This document shows positions 1 through 6,579 of a stretch of 7,158 nucleotides of DNA, in pieces. This DNA comes from CAYTOF01 sp964439435. GTDB taxonomy: Bacteria; Bacillota; Clostridia; Oscillospirales; QAMX01. The stretch is taken from NCBI GenBank assembly GCA_964439435.1, contig CAYTOF010000087.1, positions 1 to 7,158 of the forward strand, in the 5' to 3' direction. The notes below the pieces were generated by a model that did no database searches, had not been told where the DNA came from, and worked only from the letters and a program-made list of their open reading frames with translations. The translations under genes and the position numbers were made by a program. Position 1 is the stretch's first letter; every line of letters starts with the position of its first letter.

Positions 1-1492
1 CGGTGATGCCCACGACCGGGCGCGAGACGCCGGCGTGCTCCATCTTGGCGATGACCTCGATGAGCGGCAGTTCCACCTCGCGGTACAGGGCGGTGCAGTC
101 CGCATTCTCCAGCGCCTCTTCCAACAGCGCACAGAGCTTCAAGACCATGGCGCTCTCGTCATTTGCATCCGGAGTGGGCTCAAGCTCCGCCTGCCCGCCT
201 TGGCTCTCCCCGGTTTCTATGATTTCCCCGAGCAGATGGCGGCAAAGCCCTTGCAGCTCATGGGGCATGTCCAGCAAGGAGGCCCCAAGCATGGTGTCAA
301 AGACAACGGTGGGCAAGGGGATGTCCGTCTCCAAACTGTATCTGTAAAAGCGCTTGGCATCGTGACAGACAAGTCCGACACCCCGCTCAAAAAGGGCTGA
401 AAGCAGCCTATGGAAGGCTCCTTTTTCCATTTGGCGGCAGTCAAGGACTGCAATGACCTCCCCGCAGGCCAGAGAAAAGCTCTCCAAATCAAAGTCCGCC
501 CATATGCCTGCCCGTTCAATGCTTTTTATAAAGTCAAGGCCTTCGCCCTCGGAAAAAATCATCCTCCGCTTTGGAGGCGGGGCGCTTTGCGGCGGCGATA
601 TGTCCTCGCCGCCCCCCGGGGGCACGAGCTTGTAGCGTGCGATGAGACTTTTCATCTCCAGGCGGTCAAGCAGGAGATAAAGCCTGTCATTGTCCGCAGG
701 TTTTAAGATATGGCATTCGTCCCCGCACTCAATGGGGGCATTTGTGTCTATCTCCGCAAGGGTATAGCTTAGATAGGCAAGGTCTTTTTCCGCCAGCAGC
801 TTTTCACGCACGGCGGGCCTGATGTCCTTTGAGTCGATATTTTCATAGACCTTGTCCAGACTGCCAAATTTTTGTATGAGAGCAAGGGCCGTTTTCTCGC
901 CTATGCCCTTTACGCCGGGTATGTTGTCCGAGGCGTCGCCCATAAGGGCCTTGACGTCGATAAATTGCCGCGGTGTTATGCCGTAGTCGATGAGGATTTG
1001 CATCTCGTCAAAATGGTCCTGCACGGGCTGCCCGCCGCGGGTGGAGATGTATTTCAGCACAACCCCATCTCCCACAAGCTGCAGGGAATCCCGATCCCCC
1101 GTGACAAGCACACACTCATCCCCTTCGGAGGCGATGCTCTTGCAGAGGGTGCCGAGCAGGTCGTCTGCCTCGTATCCCGCCAGCTCATACCTTGTGATGT
1201 TCATGGCATCGAGAATGTCTTTTATGAGGGGGAGCTGAAGGGCAAGCTCCTCGGGCATGGGTTTGCGGTGCGCCTTATAATCCTCAAAGGCTTCGTGGCG
1301 AAAGGTCGGCCCCTTCAAATCAAAGCACACCGCCAGCCCGTCGGGGTTTTCCTCCGAGAGCAGGCGCGACAATATGTTCAAAAAGCCGTATATGGCGTTG
1401 GTGGGGGTGCCGTCCCTGGCAGAGAGGGGGCGAATGCCGTAAAAGGCGCGGTTTAGCAGGCTGTTGCCGTCGAGCAAGAGTATTTTAGACAA
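1..1492 (-). CDS. polA: DNA polymerase I, N-terminal part (runs off left edge)
   Basis: This partial frame of 497 codons encodes the 5'-3' exonuclease, the proofreading-type domain and the very start of the polymerase domain of DNA polymerase I, which removes RNA primers and fills gaps in replication and repair. Residues 1-290 hold the flap/5' nuclease signatures: LLLDGN (D8), CFD (D58), YKAHR (73-76), YEADD (D110, D111), TGDRDSLQL (D133, D135) and DASDNIPGVKGIGEKTA (D186, D189, then the helix-hairpin-helix). Residues about 310-460 match the 3'-5' exonuclease fold and keep a DxE pair (D335, E337) and FDTMLGASLL. The later metal-binding Asp positions look replaced, so proofreading is probably lost. 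VELPLIEVIAKMEHAGV (473-489) opens the polymerase domain. The start is TTG at 1492: an in-frame TGA lies three codons upstream, no other start fits, and a GGAAGGAAG ribosome site sits 9 bases before it. Family identity is certain from the motifs. The catalytic polymerase domain lies outside the window. Confidence 0.96.
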   Translation of the reverse strand, partial: MSKILLLDGNSLLNRAFYGIRPLSARDGTPTNAIYGFLNILSRLLSEENPDGLAVCFDLKGPTFRHEAFEDYKAHRKPMPEELALQLPLIKDILDAMNITRYELAGYEADDLLGTLCKSIASEGDECVLVTGDRDSLQLVGDGVVLKYISTRGGQPVQDHFDEMQILIDYGITPRQFIDVKALMGDASDNIPGVKGIGEKTALALIQKFGSLDKVYENIDSKDIRPAVREKLLAEKDLAYLSYTLAEIDTNAPIECGDECHILKPADNDRLYLLLDRLEMKSLIARYKLVPPGGGEDISPPQSAPPPKRRMIFSEGEGLDFIKSIERAGIWADFDLESFSLACGEVIAVLDCRQMEKGAFHRLLSALFERGVGLVCHDAKRFYRYSLETDIPLPTVVFDTMLGASLLDMPHELQGLCRHLLGEIIETGESQGGQAELEPTPDANDESAMVLKLCALLEEALENADCTALYREVELPLIEVIAKMEHAGVSRPVVGIT

Positions 1493-1501
1493 AGCAAATC
1501 A

Positions 1502-1510
1502 CTTCCTTCC
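1502..1510 (-). promoter_or_regulatory. Ribosome binding site of polA (supports the TTG start)
   Basis: The minus strand reads GGAAGGAAG, ending 9 bases before TTG at 1492. Because the frame is closed by TGA (1499-1501) just upstream, this site and the TTG together fix the start of polA. No good sigma-70 type promoter was seen between it and the mannosidase stop codon. Confidence 0.75.
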
Positions 1511-1530
1511 GTGGGGCTTTAAAGGGGCAT

Positions 1531-1548
1531 GTATCCAAAGATGGATAC
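1531..1548. repeat. Small hairpin, 7-bp stem with 4-base loop
   Basis: GTATCCA (1531-1537) pairs perfectly with TGGATAC (1542-1548) around a 4-base loop. It directly abuts the larger 16-bp hairpin at 1549-1588, giving two stacked hairpins in the leader of polA. In a transcript reading through from the mannosidase gene, the large hairpin comes first and this one second. Function is unknown; it may help termination or shape the polA leader. Confidence 0.55.
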
Positions 1549-1588
1549 AATCCTTATGCGAGCCTTTTACGTGGCTCGCATAAGGATT
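1549..1588 (-). terminator. Perfect 16-bp hairpin after the mannosidase gene, probable terminator
   Basis: AATCCTTATGCGAGCC (1549-1564) and GGCTCGCATAAGGATT (1573-1588) form a perfect 16-bp stem with an 8-base loop, 11 bases after the mannosidase stop codon. Position and stability suggest transcription termination for the mannosidase gene. However, on the minus strand the hairpin is followed by TTGTATCC rather than a run of T. The T-rich flank (ATTATTTTA) is on the plus-strand side, where no gene is known to end. It could therefore be a weak terminator, an mRNA 3'-end stabiliser or a dispersed palindromic repeat. Confidence 0.55.
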
Positions 1589-1599
1589 ATTTTATGGGT

Positions 1600-4500
1600 T
1601 TAGTATGCTATCTTTATGGTTTTGATCTCAAAGGGCTTGAATGTCAGCGCGATGGTGCTCTCAGCTTCAAGCTCCTCTTGGATCTCCTCAAGCATGTTTG
1701 TGATATGCGCCTCTTTGGGTTTCACACCGAGGGTCAGCTCCGTGTGGGTAAAGCTCCCCACAGACTCATAAAGCCTGAGTATGAAGGCGCGCTCCGCATC
1801 TTCACAGGGTTTGATGGTTTCGATTATCACGGAGTCATCTGCCGTGCGGGCCAAGCTGTCGATGGCAGCGCAACCGGATACGACGACGGGCTTGTAGTTC
1901 AGCTCGTAGGCGGGTTTCACAACACTGCCTGCGTCAAAGCCGCAGTTGTGGGGCAGGAAAGAGTATTCGCAGTAGTGCGTGCCCTTGTCGCCCGAATGGT
2001 CGGGGCGGTTGCCGCCCGTGTGCAAGGTCAGGCGCATTTGGCCGCCGTTTAGGGAGATGCCGTATTTGCAGTCGTTTAGCAGGGCAATGCCGTAATTGTG
2101 CTCGGAGATATCCGTGTATTTGTGGTTGAGCACCTCAAACTTGGCTTTTTCGACGGAGGTGTTTCTCGTGGTGGGGCGTTTGAGATAGCCAAACTGAACC
2201 TCTTGACGGGCGAAATCCGTAAAGACAGAGGTGTCAAAGGCTGTTTTCAAAATCCTTTGGTCATCGTGCCACTCCATGATCGTCTCAAAGCGGACCTCGG
2301 GGGAGTGGGCAAAAAAGACCATGTCTTGGGCCAGGCTTGACTTTTCGCTCAGTTGGTAGGTGCTCCTGATGCGAAATTCCAGTGCACCGTCGGAAACAAC
2401 CTCACGGGTCAAGAGCACTGCCTCGGGGCGCAGCTTCAGCTCGATATCGGCGTCGATATCCCAGCTTTCATGCTGTGCGGGCACATCTTCGGCAAGCAAA
2501 AAGGTGTTCAAGGCAAAGCCCTCTCCGCAGAGCTCTCTCTTTGCCTGTTTGTCATAAAAAGAACTTATGGCGCCGCTTTCATTGAATGTGACGGTGGCAA
2601 AGGGGGTTTCGAGTGTGTCGCCGTTGAGGGAAAAGGCGCTGCCCTCCTGCGGCTCGCCGTTTTCGACTTCAAAGACTGCCGAGGCATAGGGCGCAATCGT
2701 GGCACCCTGCACGGCCAAAGCATCCCCATAGGCTATGCGTGAGACATACTGTGATTTCAGTCCCTTCACATTTTTGCCCGCGCCCACAGGCAGATACCAG
2801 CAGTCGTTGCGCTCAAAGGGGCTCGGATTGTAAACGCTTATATATTTATCGTCGCCGTCGGAGCGCATATATGCATCTGTCAGCTTGTCGGTGTCTTTCA
2901 AAAGCTGTGTCATCTCCACTTTTGCCTCGGTGTTGGCGCGCTCAATGCAGGTGCCGGGCAAAATGTCGTGGAACTGATTTACAAGAACGGTGTTTTGCAG
3001 ATGGCGGAAATCCGTGTCCGCAGCCACGACGCCCTCCGCCACGGCGTTGGAAACGCACAGCGCCTCCAGATTGTGCAGCGCTATCTCGCCCAGGCGGTTG
3101 TTGCGCTTTATCTCGTGTTGGTTTGTCAGAGTGCCCCTGTGCAGCTCAAGATAGAGCTCTCCGCAATAGGTTTCGGGGTTGTTGACCTCTTCTTCAAGGC
3201 GCTTCATAAAATCAGAAACGGTGGTGTATTCATAGCGCGGGCAGCCCTCGAGATCGCGGCAGCGCAGGGTTATCTCTATTTGATCCCACTGCGGGCCGCC
3301 GCCGCCGTCGCCGTAGCCAAAGGAGACAAGCTTGCTCTTGGAGACATTTTTCTGTCTGATGGCATCGGCGTTGTCCTCGTCATAAAAGAGGGGCATGAGC
3401 TCATGGGGAGCGGTGCCTATGTGGGTTTTGTTGAAGTGGGTAAAGACCTTTGTGCCGTCCATGCCCTGCCAATAAAAGCTGTCATAGGGGAAGGGGTTTG
3501 TGTCGTTCCATGCGATTTTTGTCGTCAGGAAATAGTCGACACCGCAGGATTTCATGATCTGGGGTATGGCGGCGCTGTAACCAAAGGTGTCAGGCAGCCA
3601 GAAACAGTCAGAGGTGTAGTCAAAATACTTGCGTGTGAAGCGCTGCCCCCACAAAAACTGTCTCACCATGGATTCGCCCGAGGTGATATTGCAGTCACAC
3701 TCCACCCACACACCGCCATTGGGCTCATATCTGCCCTCACGCACACGCGCCGCGATGCGCTCAAAGAGCTCGGGATAGTCAGCCCTCATCATCTCGCTGT
3801 GATATGAGGAGCTCTGAACGAATTTGTACTCAGGATATTGGTCCATGAGGGAGAGCTGGTTGGAATAGGTGCGGGCACATTTTTTGATTGTCTCCGCGAT
3901 ATGCCACAGCCAGGCTGTGTCCATATGGGAATGACCGATAACGCCGCAATAAGGCACACTTTCGCCGCCGTTTTTCGCGGCAAGGGCGGGGGCCATAATC
4001 TCAAGTCCTTTTTGGAGAGCCGCGTCAAAAACCTCCCTGCTTGTGTCATAAGGGGAGTAATAGAGGACTTCGTGGAGCGCCAAAAAGACATTTTCCAGAG
4101 CGGCACGGCGGAAAGACTTTTTGTCCAGGGCGCGGTATAAGCTCAAAAGCACCGTCAAATCGAGCATAAAACGGGCATGGAGCTCGTTTTTCACGCAGAT
4201 GTCGATGGATTTGTATTCAAATTTATAGTCGGGATAGGGCCTTGTTTGAAACGGCTGTTCACCGATGACATAGTGGCCGGCATAAAACTCGATTGCCAGC
4301 TCAATGTTTTGGCCGACTGTTGGGTTTGCCGCAATGAGGTCGCAGTAGTGGTTGCCATGGCCTGTCACGACGATTTTTGTGGCAAATGTGCCGGCTGCCT
4401 TGCCGTCCACCCAGAGCATCGCCTCATATCCGCCCACATGGGGGCGCACATACAGCGGAACTCCCTCCAACTGTTTCGGAACGGTGTAATCTGACTTAAA

Positions 4501-4707
4501 CCAGCAATATATACCTTCTCCACCCCAGATATCGCCCTTAGTCATGGGTTTGTATGAAACACCCCCTGGGATATCGTGGTATTGCTTGTCCGTTTCAAAG
4601 GCAGATGTGGAAAGAGTGAAGACCTTTTCAAAAATCGTTTCGTCGAGCATCTCGCAGAACCTTTCGAGCTTCATGACACTTCTTTCGATCTGTCTTGGGT
4701 TTAGCAC
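1600..4707 (-). CDS. GH38 alpha-mannosidase (intracellular, MAN2C1-like)
   Basis: This 1035-residue protein is a retaining zinc-dependent alpha-mannosidase of glycoside hydrolase family 38, which trims alpha-linked mannose from oligosaccharides. No signal peptide or membrane segment is visible, so it should act in the cytoplasm on imported glycans. Residues about 50-170 look like the N-terminal beta domain of the MAN2C1-type subfamily. The catalytic barrel starts with GHSHMDTAWLW (258-268), whose H261 and D263 are expected zinc ligands. WLPDTFGY (370-377) carries the nucleophile D373, also a zinc ligand, and NQFHDILPGT (577-586) gives the fourth ligand H580. A middle domain and a long C-terminal beta region complete the usual length of about 1000 residues. 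The start is GTG at 4707, with GGGAGG seven bases upstream; an ATG at codon 12 has no comparable site. The gene is flanked by its own terminator-like hairpin and a promoter-like box. No sugar transporter or regulator is adjacent, so the exact substrate is not inferable. Confidence 0.95.
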   Translation of the reverse strand: MLNPRQIERSVMKLERFCEMLDETIFEKVFTLSTSAFETDKQYHDIPGGVSYKPMTKGDIWGGEGIYCWFKSDYTVPKQLEGVPLYVRPHVGGYEAMLWVDGKAAGTFATKIVVTGHGNHYCDLIAANPTVGQNIELAIEFYAGHYVIGEQPFQTRPYPDYKFEYKSIDICVKNELHARFMLDLTVLLSLYRALDKKSFRRAALENVFLALHEVLYYSPYDTSREVFDAALQKGLEIMAPALAAKNGGESVPYCGVIGHSHMDTAWLWHIAETIKKCARTYSNQLSLMDQYPEYKFVQSSSYHSEMMRADYPELFERIAARVREGRYEPNGGVWVECDCNITSGESMVRQFLWGQRFTRKYFDYTSDCFWLPDTFGYSAAIPQIMKSCGVDYFLTTKIAWNDTNPFPYDSFYWQGMDGTKVFTHFNKTHIGTAPHELMPLFYDEDNADAIRQKNVSKSKLVSFGYGDGGGGPQWDQIEITLRCRDLEGCPRYEYTTVSDFMKRLEEEVNNPETYCGELYLELHRGTLTNQHEIKRNNRLGEIALHNLEALCVSNAVAEGVVAADTDFRHLQNTVLVNQFHDILPGTCIERANTEAKVEMTQLLKDTDKLTDAYMRSDGDDKYISVYNPSPFERNDCWYLPVGAGKNVKGLKSQYVSRIAYGDALAVQGATIAPYASAVFEVENGEPQEGSAFSLNGDTLETPFATVTFNESGAISSFYDKQAKRELCGEGFALNTFLLAEDVPAQHESWDIDADIELKLRPEAVLLTREVVSDGALEFRIRSTYQLSEKSSLAQDMVFFAHSPEVRFETIMEWHDDQRILKTAFDTSVFTDFARQEVQFGYLKRPTTRNTSVEKAKFEVLNHKYTDISEHNYGIALLNDCKYGISLNGGQMRLTLHTGGNRPDHSGDKGTHYCEYSFLPHNCGFDAGSVVKPAYELNYKPVVVSGCAAIDSLARTADDSVIIETIKPCEDAERAFILRLYESVGSFTHTELTLGVKPKEAHITNMLEEIQEELEAESTIALTFKPFEIKTIKIAY

Positions 4708-4714
4708 GTGTTTT

Positions 4715-4720
4715 CCTCCC
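4715..4720 (-). promoter_or_regulatory. Ribosome binding site of the alpha-mannosidase gene
   Basis: The minus strand reads GGGAGG seven bases before the GTG at 4707. This near-ideal site supports the GTG start over the in-frame ATG twelve codons in. Confidence 0.85.
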
Positions 4721-4742
4721 TTGAGCCATTGTTATTTACATT

Positions 4743-4771
4743 ATTATATACCAAAACCCTCAAAAAAGAAA
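4743..4771 (-). promoter_or_regulatory. Probable promoter of the alpha-mannosidase gene
   Basis: A perfect TATAAT -10 box lies at 4743-4748 on the minus strand, in a short AT-rich stretch about 35 bases upstream of the GTG. At the standard 17-base spacing the -35 hexamer is TTTCTT (4766-4771), a poor match that overlaps the T-run of the preceding terminator. The -10 is convincing and the -35 is not, so an activator or weak basal expression is possible. With the upstream terminator it implies that the mannosidase is transcribed separately from the transglutaminase gene. Confidence 0.45.
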
Positions 4772-4787
4772 GCTCCCCAAAGGGAGC
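4761..4787 (-). terminator. Intrinsic terminator of the transglutaminase-like gene
   Basis: On the minus strand GCTCCC (4782-4787) pairs with GGGAGC (4772-4777) around a 4-base loop, followed directly by TTTCTTTTTT (4762-4771). This is a textbook rho-independent terminator, about 20 bases after the TGA of the upstream gene. Confidence 0.9.
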
Positions 4788-4806
4788 GAGGTGTTCGCAG
4801 AATGCG

Positions 4807-6015
4807 TCAGCGCCAAGGCATCTGTGTGCCTGTGGCGATTTTACCGTCAGTCACTTCATGGTCCGCGGAGATCTCATCCTCGGTCAGCATGAAATATGCC
4901 TCCCAAGAGGCGGAGCCGAGATATCCGAGCTCGTCACTCCAGGTCACATCGACATGATAAGTTCCCGTGTCGAGCTTTACCATGTTCCAACCGTGAGATT
5001 CATTGTCTCCCGCGAGACCGGTCACAAATTCACACCACAAATCCGCCGCTTTGCAGAGATATTGAAATCCGCGGGCATAGCCTTGGCAGATGGAGAGACC
5101 GCCGACAAAAGCGCCGTATGCCGTGCCAACCTGCCGGCCGCCGACACCGCTGTAGTCATATTCGGTCATAAGCGACACGACAAAGGCAAGATAGCGGTAT
5201 CTGTCATAGGTCGAAAGCTCGCCCGGCATACCGCTCACTATGCGGTGTGCGGAGGCTTCAAAAAACTCAAGCTCTTTGCGAAGCTCCTCCGTATCCGCAT
5301 CTGCCATCGACGGATCGCCCGGCATGGCATAGCGAGCTTCCAGAGCTGTGGTATACGTCCCCTCCACCACATCGTGCATTGTAAAATAGATCTCCAGTTC
5401 GGGGTGGTCTTGGTTTATCAGTTGACAAATATACAGCGCTCTGTCCATCTCATCGTATCCATGTTCTGCGGCGGTGTATGAAAAGGGGATGAGGGCGCGC
5501 ACCTTTTCAAGGATTTCATCATACATCCCTCTGTCCGCTGCGCTCAATTGGTCATATGCAAGCTCCTGTTTATAGGAAAAGGACAGGGACGAGAGACTGT
5601 CCCGCCTGGTCTGCATGATTGTGGTTGCCGCCTCTTCTATGGCGGAGTCAAGCAGGGTCATATCGCCGTATGCAGGTTCTAAAGAAGCGGTTGTGGTCGT
5701 CTTCGACTCTGTTTTTGTTGGCTGTGTGTCGTCCGTTGAGGCTTTTGTAGGGTCGGGTTCAAGGGTGGTTCCCTCTTGCCTTGTATCGACAGTCTGTGTC
5801 GAGCCGGAGTATGTGGTCTGCTCGGTGGGGGCGTCGCTTCGGAAAACGAGAGCAAATGTCAGTGCTGAGTAGATCAAAAAGAAAAGGGCAGCCAGAGACA
5901 GCGCAATCCCAAGTGCGAGGAACAGCTTTTTTCTCTTCTCTGCGCTCAAGACAAAGAAGAGGGCTGCGCTTATTGTGCAGACAAGAAATAAAAAAACAGA
6001 CAGTAATAGATTCAT
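4807..6015 (-). CDS. Membrane-anchored transglutaminase-like (CYK3-type) protein
   Basis: This 402-residue protein has two hydrophobic segments near its N-terminus (about 1-25 and 31-58, separated by the basic EKRKK). A Thr/Ser/Asp/Pro-rich linker without predicted structure follows (about 60-113), then a soluble domain. The C-terminal part is a transglutaminase/protease-like fold: SICQGYARGFQYLC places the catalytic Cys at 310, SHGWNMV gives His 341 and YHVDVTW gives Asp 356, the expected Cys-His-Asp order. The tail (LGYLGSASWEAYFMLTEDE) is typical of Clostridia members of this family. The soluble domain is probably outside the membrane, acting as a peptidase or crosslinker in the envelope; the substrate is unknown. 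ATG at 6015 is preferred because GGGAG lies eight bases before it. An in-frame ATG at 6030 would add five residues but has no ribosome site and its own codons form that site. The gene has a strong promoter, a long leader and its own terminator, so it looks monocistronic. Confidence 0.88.
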   Translation of the reverse strand: MNLLLSVFLFLVCTISAALFFVLSAEKRKKLFLALGIALSLAALFFLIYSALTFALVFRSDAPTEQTTYSGSTQTVDTRQEGTTLEPDPTKASTDDTQPTKTESKTTTTASLEPAYGDMTLLDSAIEEAATTIMQTRRDSLSSLSFSYKQELAYDQLSAADRGMYDEILEKVRALIPFSYTAAEHGYDEMDRALYICQLINQDHPELEIYFTMHDVVEGTYTTALEARYAMPGDPSMADADTEELRKELEFFEASAHRIVSGMPGELSTYDRYRYLAFVVSLMTEYDYSGVGGRQVGTAYGAFVGGLSICQGYARGFQYLCKAADLWCEFVTGLAGDNESHGWNMVKLDTGTYHVDVTWSDELGYLGSASWEAYFMLTEDEISADHEVTDGKIATGTQMPWR

Positions 6016-6023
6016 CGAAGGTG

Positions 6024-6028
6024 CTCCC
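6024..6028 (-). promoter_or_regulatory. Ribosome binding site that decides the transglutaminase start
   Basis: GGGAG on the minus strand ends eight bases before ATG at 6015. It overlaps the alternative ATG at 6028-6030, which has only AT-rich sequence upstream, so the downstream start is favoured. Confidence 0.75.
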
Positions 6029-6043
6029 ATAATAACATTTTTT

Positions 6044-6099
6044 CGAAAAGATAAGCCTTTGCGTTTTGAAAAGGTTTTTTAGATGCATCCATCTTTTCG
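6044..6099 (-). promoter_or_regulatory. Long-range stem in the transglutaminase mRNA leader
   Basis: CGAAAAGAT (6044-6052) and ATCTTTTCG (6091-6099) are perfect 9-bp inverted complements separated by 38 bases. Both lie in the roughly 105-base untranslated leader between the promoter and the ribosome site. In the RNA they could close a large hairpin just upstream of the start. No known riboswitch class is recognised, and the A/U-rich stem may be chance. Confidence 0.3.
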
Positions 6100-6126
6100 G
6101 ACTTGTGCAAGACCTGTGCCAAAAGC

Positions 6127-6156
6127 ATTATACTCTCAAAAAACCGCACTTGTCAA
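6127..6156 (-). promoter_or_regulatory. Strong sigma-A promoter of the transglutaminase-like gene
   Basis: The minus strand carries TTGACA (6151-6156) and TATAAT (6127-6132), both perfect consensus hexamers, separated by 18 bases. Transcription would begin near 6120, leaving a leader of about 105 bases before ATG at 6015. This is the clearest promoter in the window and predicts good vegetative expression. Confidence 0.85.
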
Positions 6157-6207
6157 TGCAGGGTTTTATTTAGAATCCGCATGTGGTTTTGTGGCAGCAT
6201 GAGCACC

Positions 6208-6216
6208 GGGGGGGGG
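6208..6216. repeat. Run of nine G
   Basis: A G9 homopolymer stands alone in an AT-rich intergenic region. It follows ATGAGCACC, so loss of one G would open a 26-codon frame, but that frame has no ribosome site and no recognisable product. Such a tract is prone to slippage and to sequencing error. Confidence 0.6.
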
Positions 6217-6264
6217 TGAAAGCAACTGCAAAAGAAAAAGCAAGGCAATTTGCATAAAAAAGGC

Positions 6265-6293
6265 TTGTATTCAGCAATGAATCATGTTAAAAT
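6265..6293 (+). promoter_or_regulatory. Candidate plus-strand promoter with extended -10
   Basis: TTGTAT (6265-6270) and TAAAAT (6288-6293) are 17 bases apart, and TGT directly before the -10 makes an extended TGn box. It points toward the headless frame at 6417 and the ABC gene at 6593. The -35 is only a half match, and AT-rich DNA yields such boxes by chance. Confidence 0.35.
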
Positions 6294-6416
6294 AAAGCAA
6301 ATGGTTGCAAAAGAATGACAGCCGCCATAAACCGCAAAAACATGAGGATTTGACCGTAATATAACCATATTTTAAGAGAGAAGTATATCAGGTTGCTAAA
6401 ATCAAATTTTAATTAG

Positions 6417-6578
6417 TATTATTGGTATGGTATCAAAAAAGACAAATACGAAGTTGTGCCCCTGCCCCCGATCCTTGTACCACATAGTAGCATCGAGTTT
6501 ATTTCAAAAATTAGTAAAATGCCGATATATAAGCTTTATTTTACTAAAAGCGATAAATTTTTAAAATTGATTAACTAA
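6417..6578 (+). pseudogene. Headless 53-codon frame, possible 3' remnant of an operon gene
   Basis: An open frame of 53 codons runs from just after TAG (6414-6416) to TAA at 6576-6578, 14 bases before the ABC transporter ATG. It has no ATG near its head; the only ATG is codon 35, without a ribosome site. The residues look protein-like, with KKDKYEVVPLPPILVPHSS early and a Lys/Phe/Tyr-rich C-terminus KLYFTKSDKFLKLIN. Reading upstream through the TAG gives another 18 plausible codons (beginning YNHILREKY) back to TAA at 6357-6359. The tight spacing to the next gene, with that gene's ribosome site right after the stop, is what one sees between cotranscribed genes. The family is not recognised, so no function is proposed. 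It may instead be a chance open frame in AT-rich DNA. Confidence 0.3.
6511..6547. repeat. Perfect 10-bp inverted repeat upstream of the ABC gene
   Basis: TTAGTAAAAT (6511-6520) and ATTTTACTAA (6538-6547) are exact inverted complements with a 17-base spacer, ending 45 bases before ATG at 6593. The spacing fits a dimeric regulator site or a weak AU hairpin. It overlaps the headless frame at 6417-6578. AT-rich sequence makes chance palindromes more likely, so an operator role is only a suggestion. Confidence 0.45.
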
Positions 6579-6579
6579 A

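Larger units (their letters stand above)
6157..6413. other. Divergent intergenic region, no gene seen
   Basis: This stretch separates the minus-strand block from the plus-strand AT-rich locus. No frame here has a credible start and ribosome site on either strand. It holds a run of nine G (6208-6216), a candidate plus-strand promoter (6265-6293) and a 10-base direct repeat TGCAAAAGAA (6227-6236 and 6306-6315) that may be chance. AT content climbs steadily to the right, suggesting that the boundary of the foreign segment lies here. Confidence 0.5.

Noticed and set aside
35..1456. Plus-strand open frames opposite polA (e.g. 872-1456)
   Set aside because: The minus strand carries an uninterrupted polA frame with all 5' nuclease motifs; the opposite frames result from biased codon use.
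1594..4494. Several long open frames on the plus strand opposite the mannosidase gene (up to about 280 codons, e.g. 2968-3807)
   Set aside because: They are mirror frames of a gene with intact GH38 catalytic motifs on the other strand, lack ribosome sites and have no recognisable domains.
4708..5481. Plus-strand 257-codon frame starting in the mannosidase promoter region
   Set aside because: It crosses the terminator and lies antisense to the transglutaminase gene, with no domain or ribosome site.
5759..6088. Minus-strand 109-codon frame overlapping the start of the transglutaminase gene
   Set aside because: It overlaps the promoter leader and the membrane-segment coding region in another frame, without a ribosome site or recognisable features.
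6227..6315. Direct repeat TGCAAAAGAA as a possible attachment or target-site duplication
   Set aside because: Only two 10-base A-rich copies, 69 bases apart, with no integrase or insertion sequence between them; chance is sufficient.
6350..6376. TTGACC followed by TTTAAG as a plus-strand promoter
   Set aside because: The spacing is 15 bases and the -10 match is poor; the 6265-6293 candidate is better.
6427..6564. 45-codon ATG frame with two cysteines (CPCPRS) upstream of the exporter, considered as a peptide precursor
   Set aside because: It has no ribosome site, no leader/core layout and an unbalanced composition. The overlapping frame at 6417-6578 reads more like protein and ends at operon distance from the exporter.
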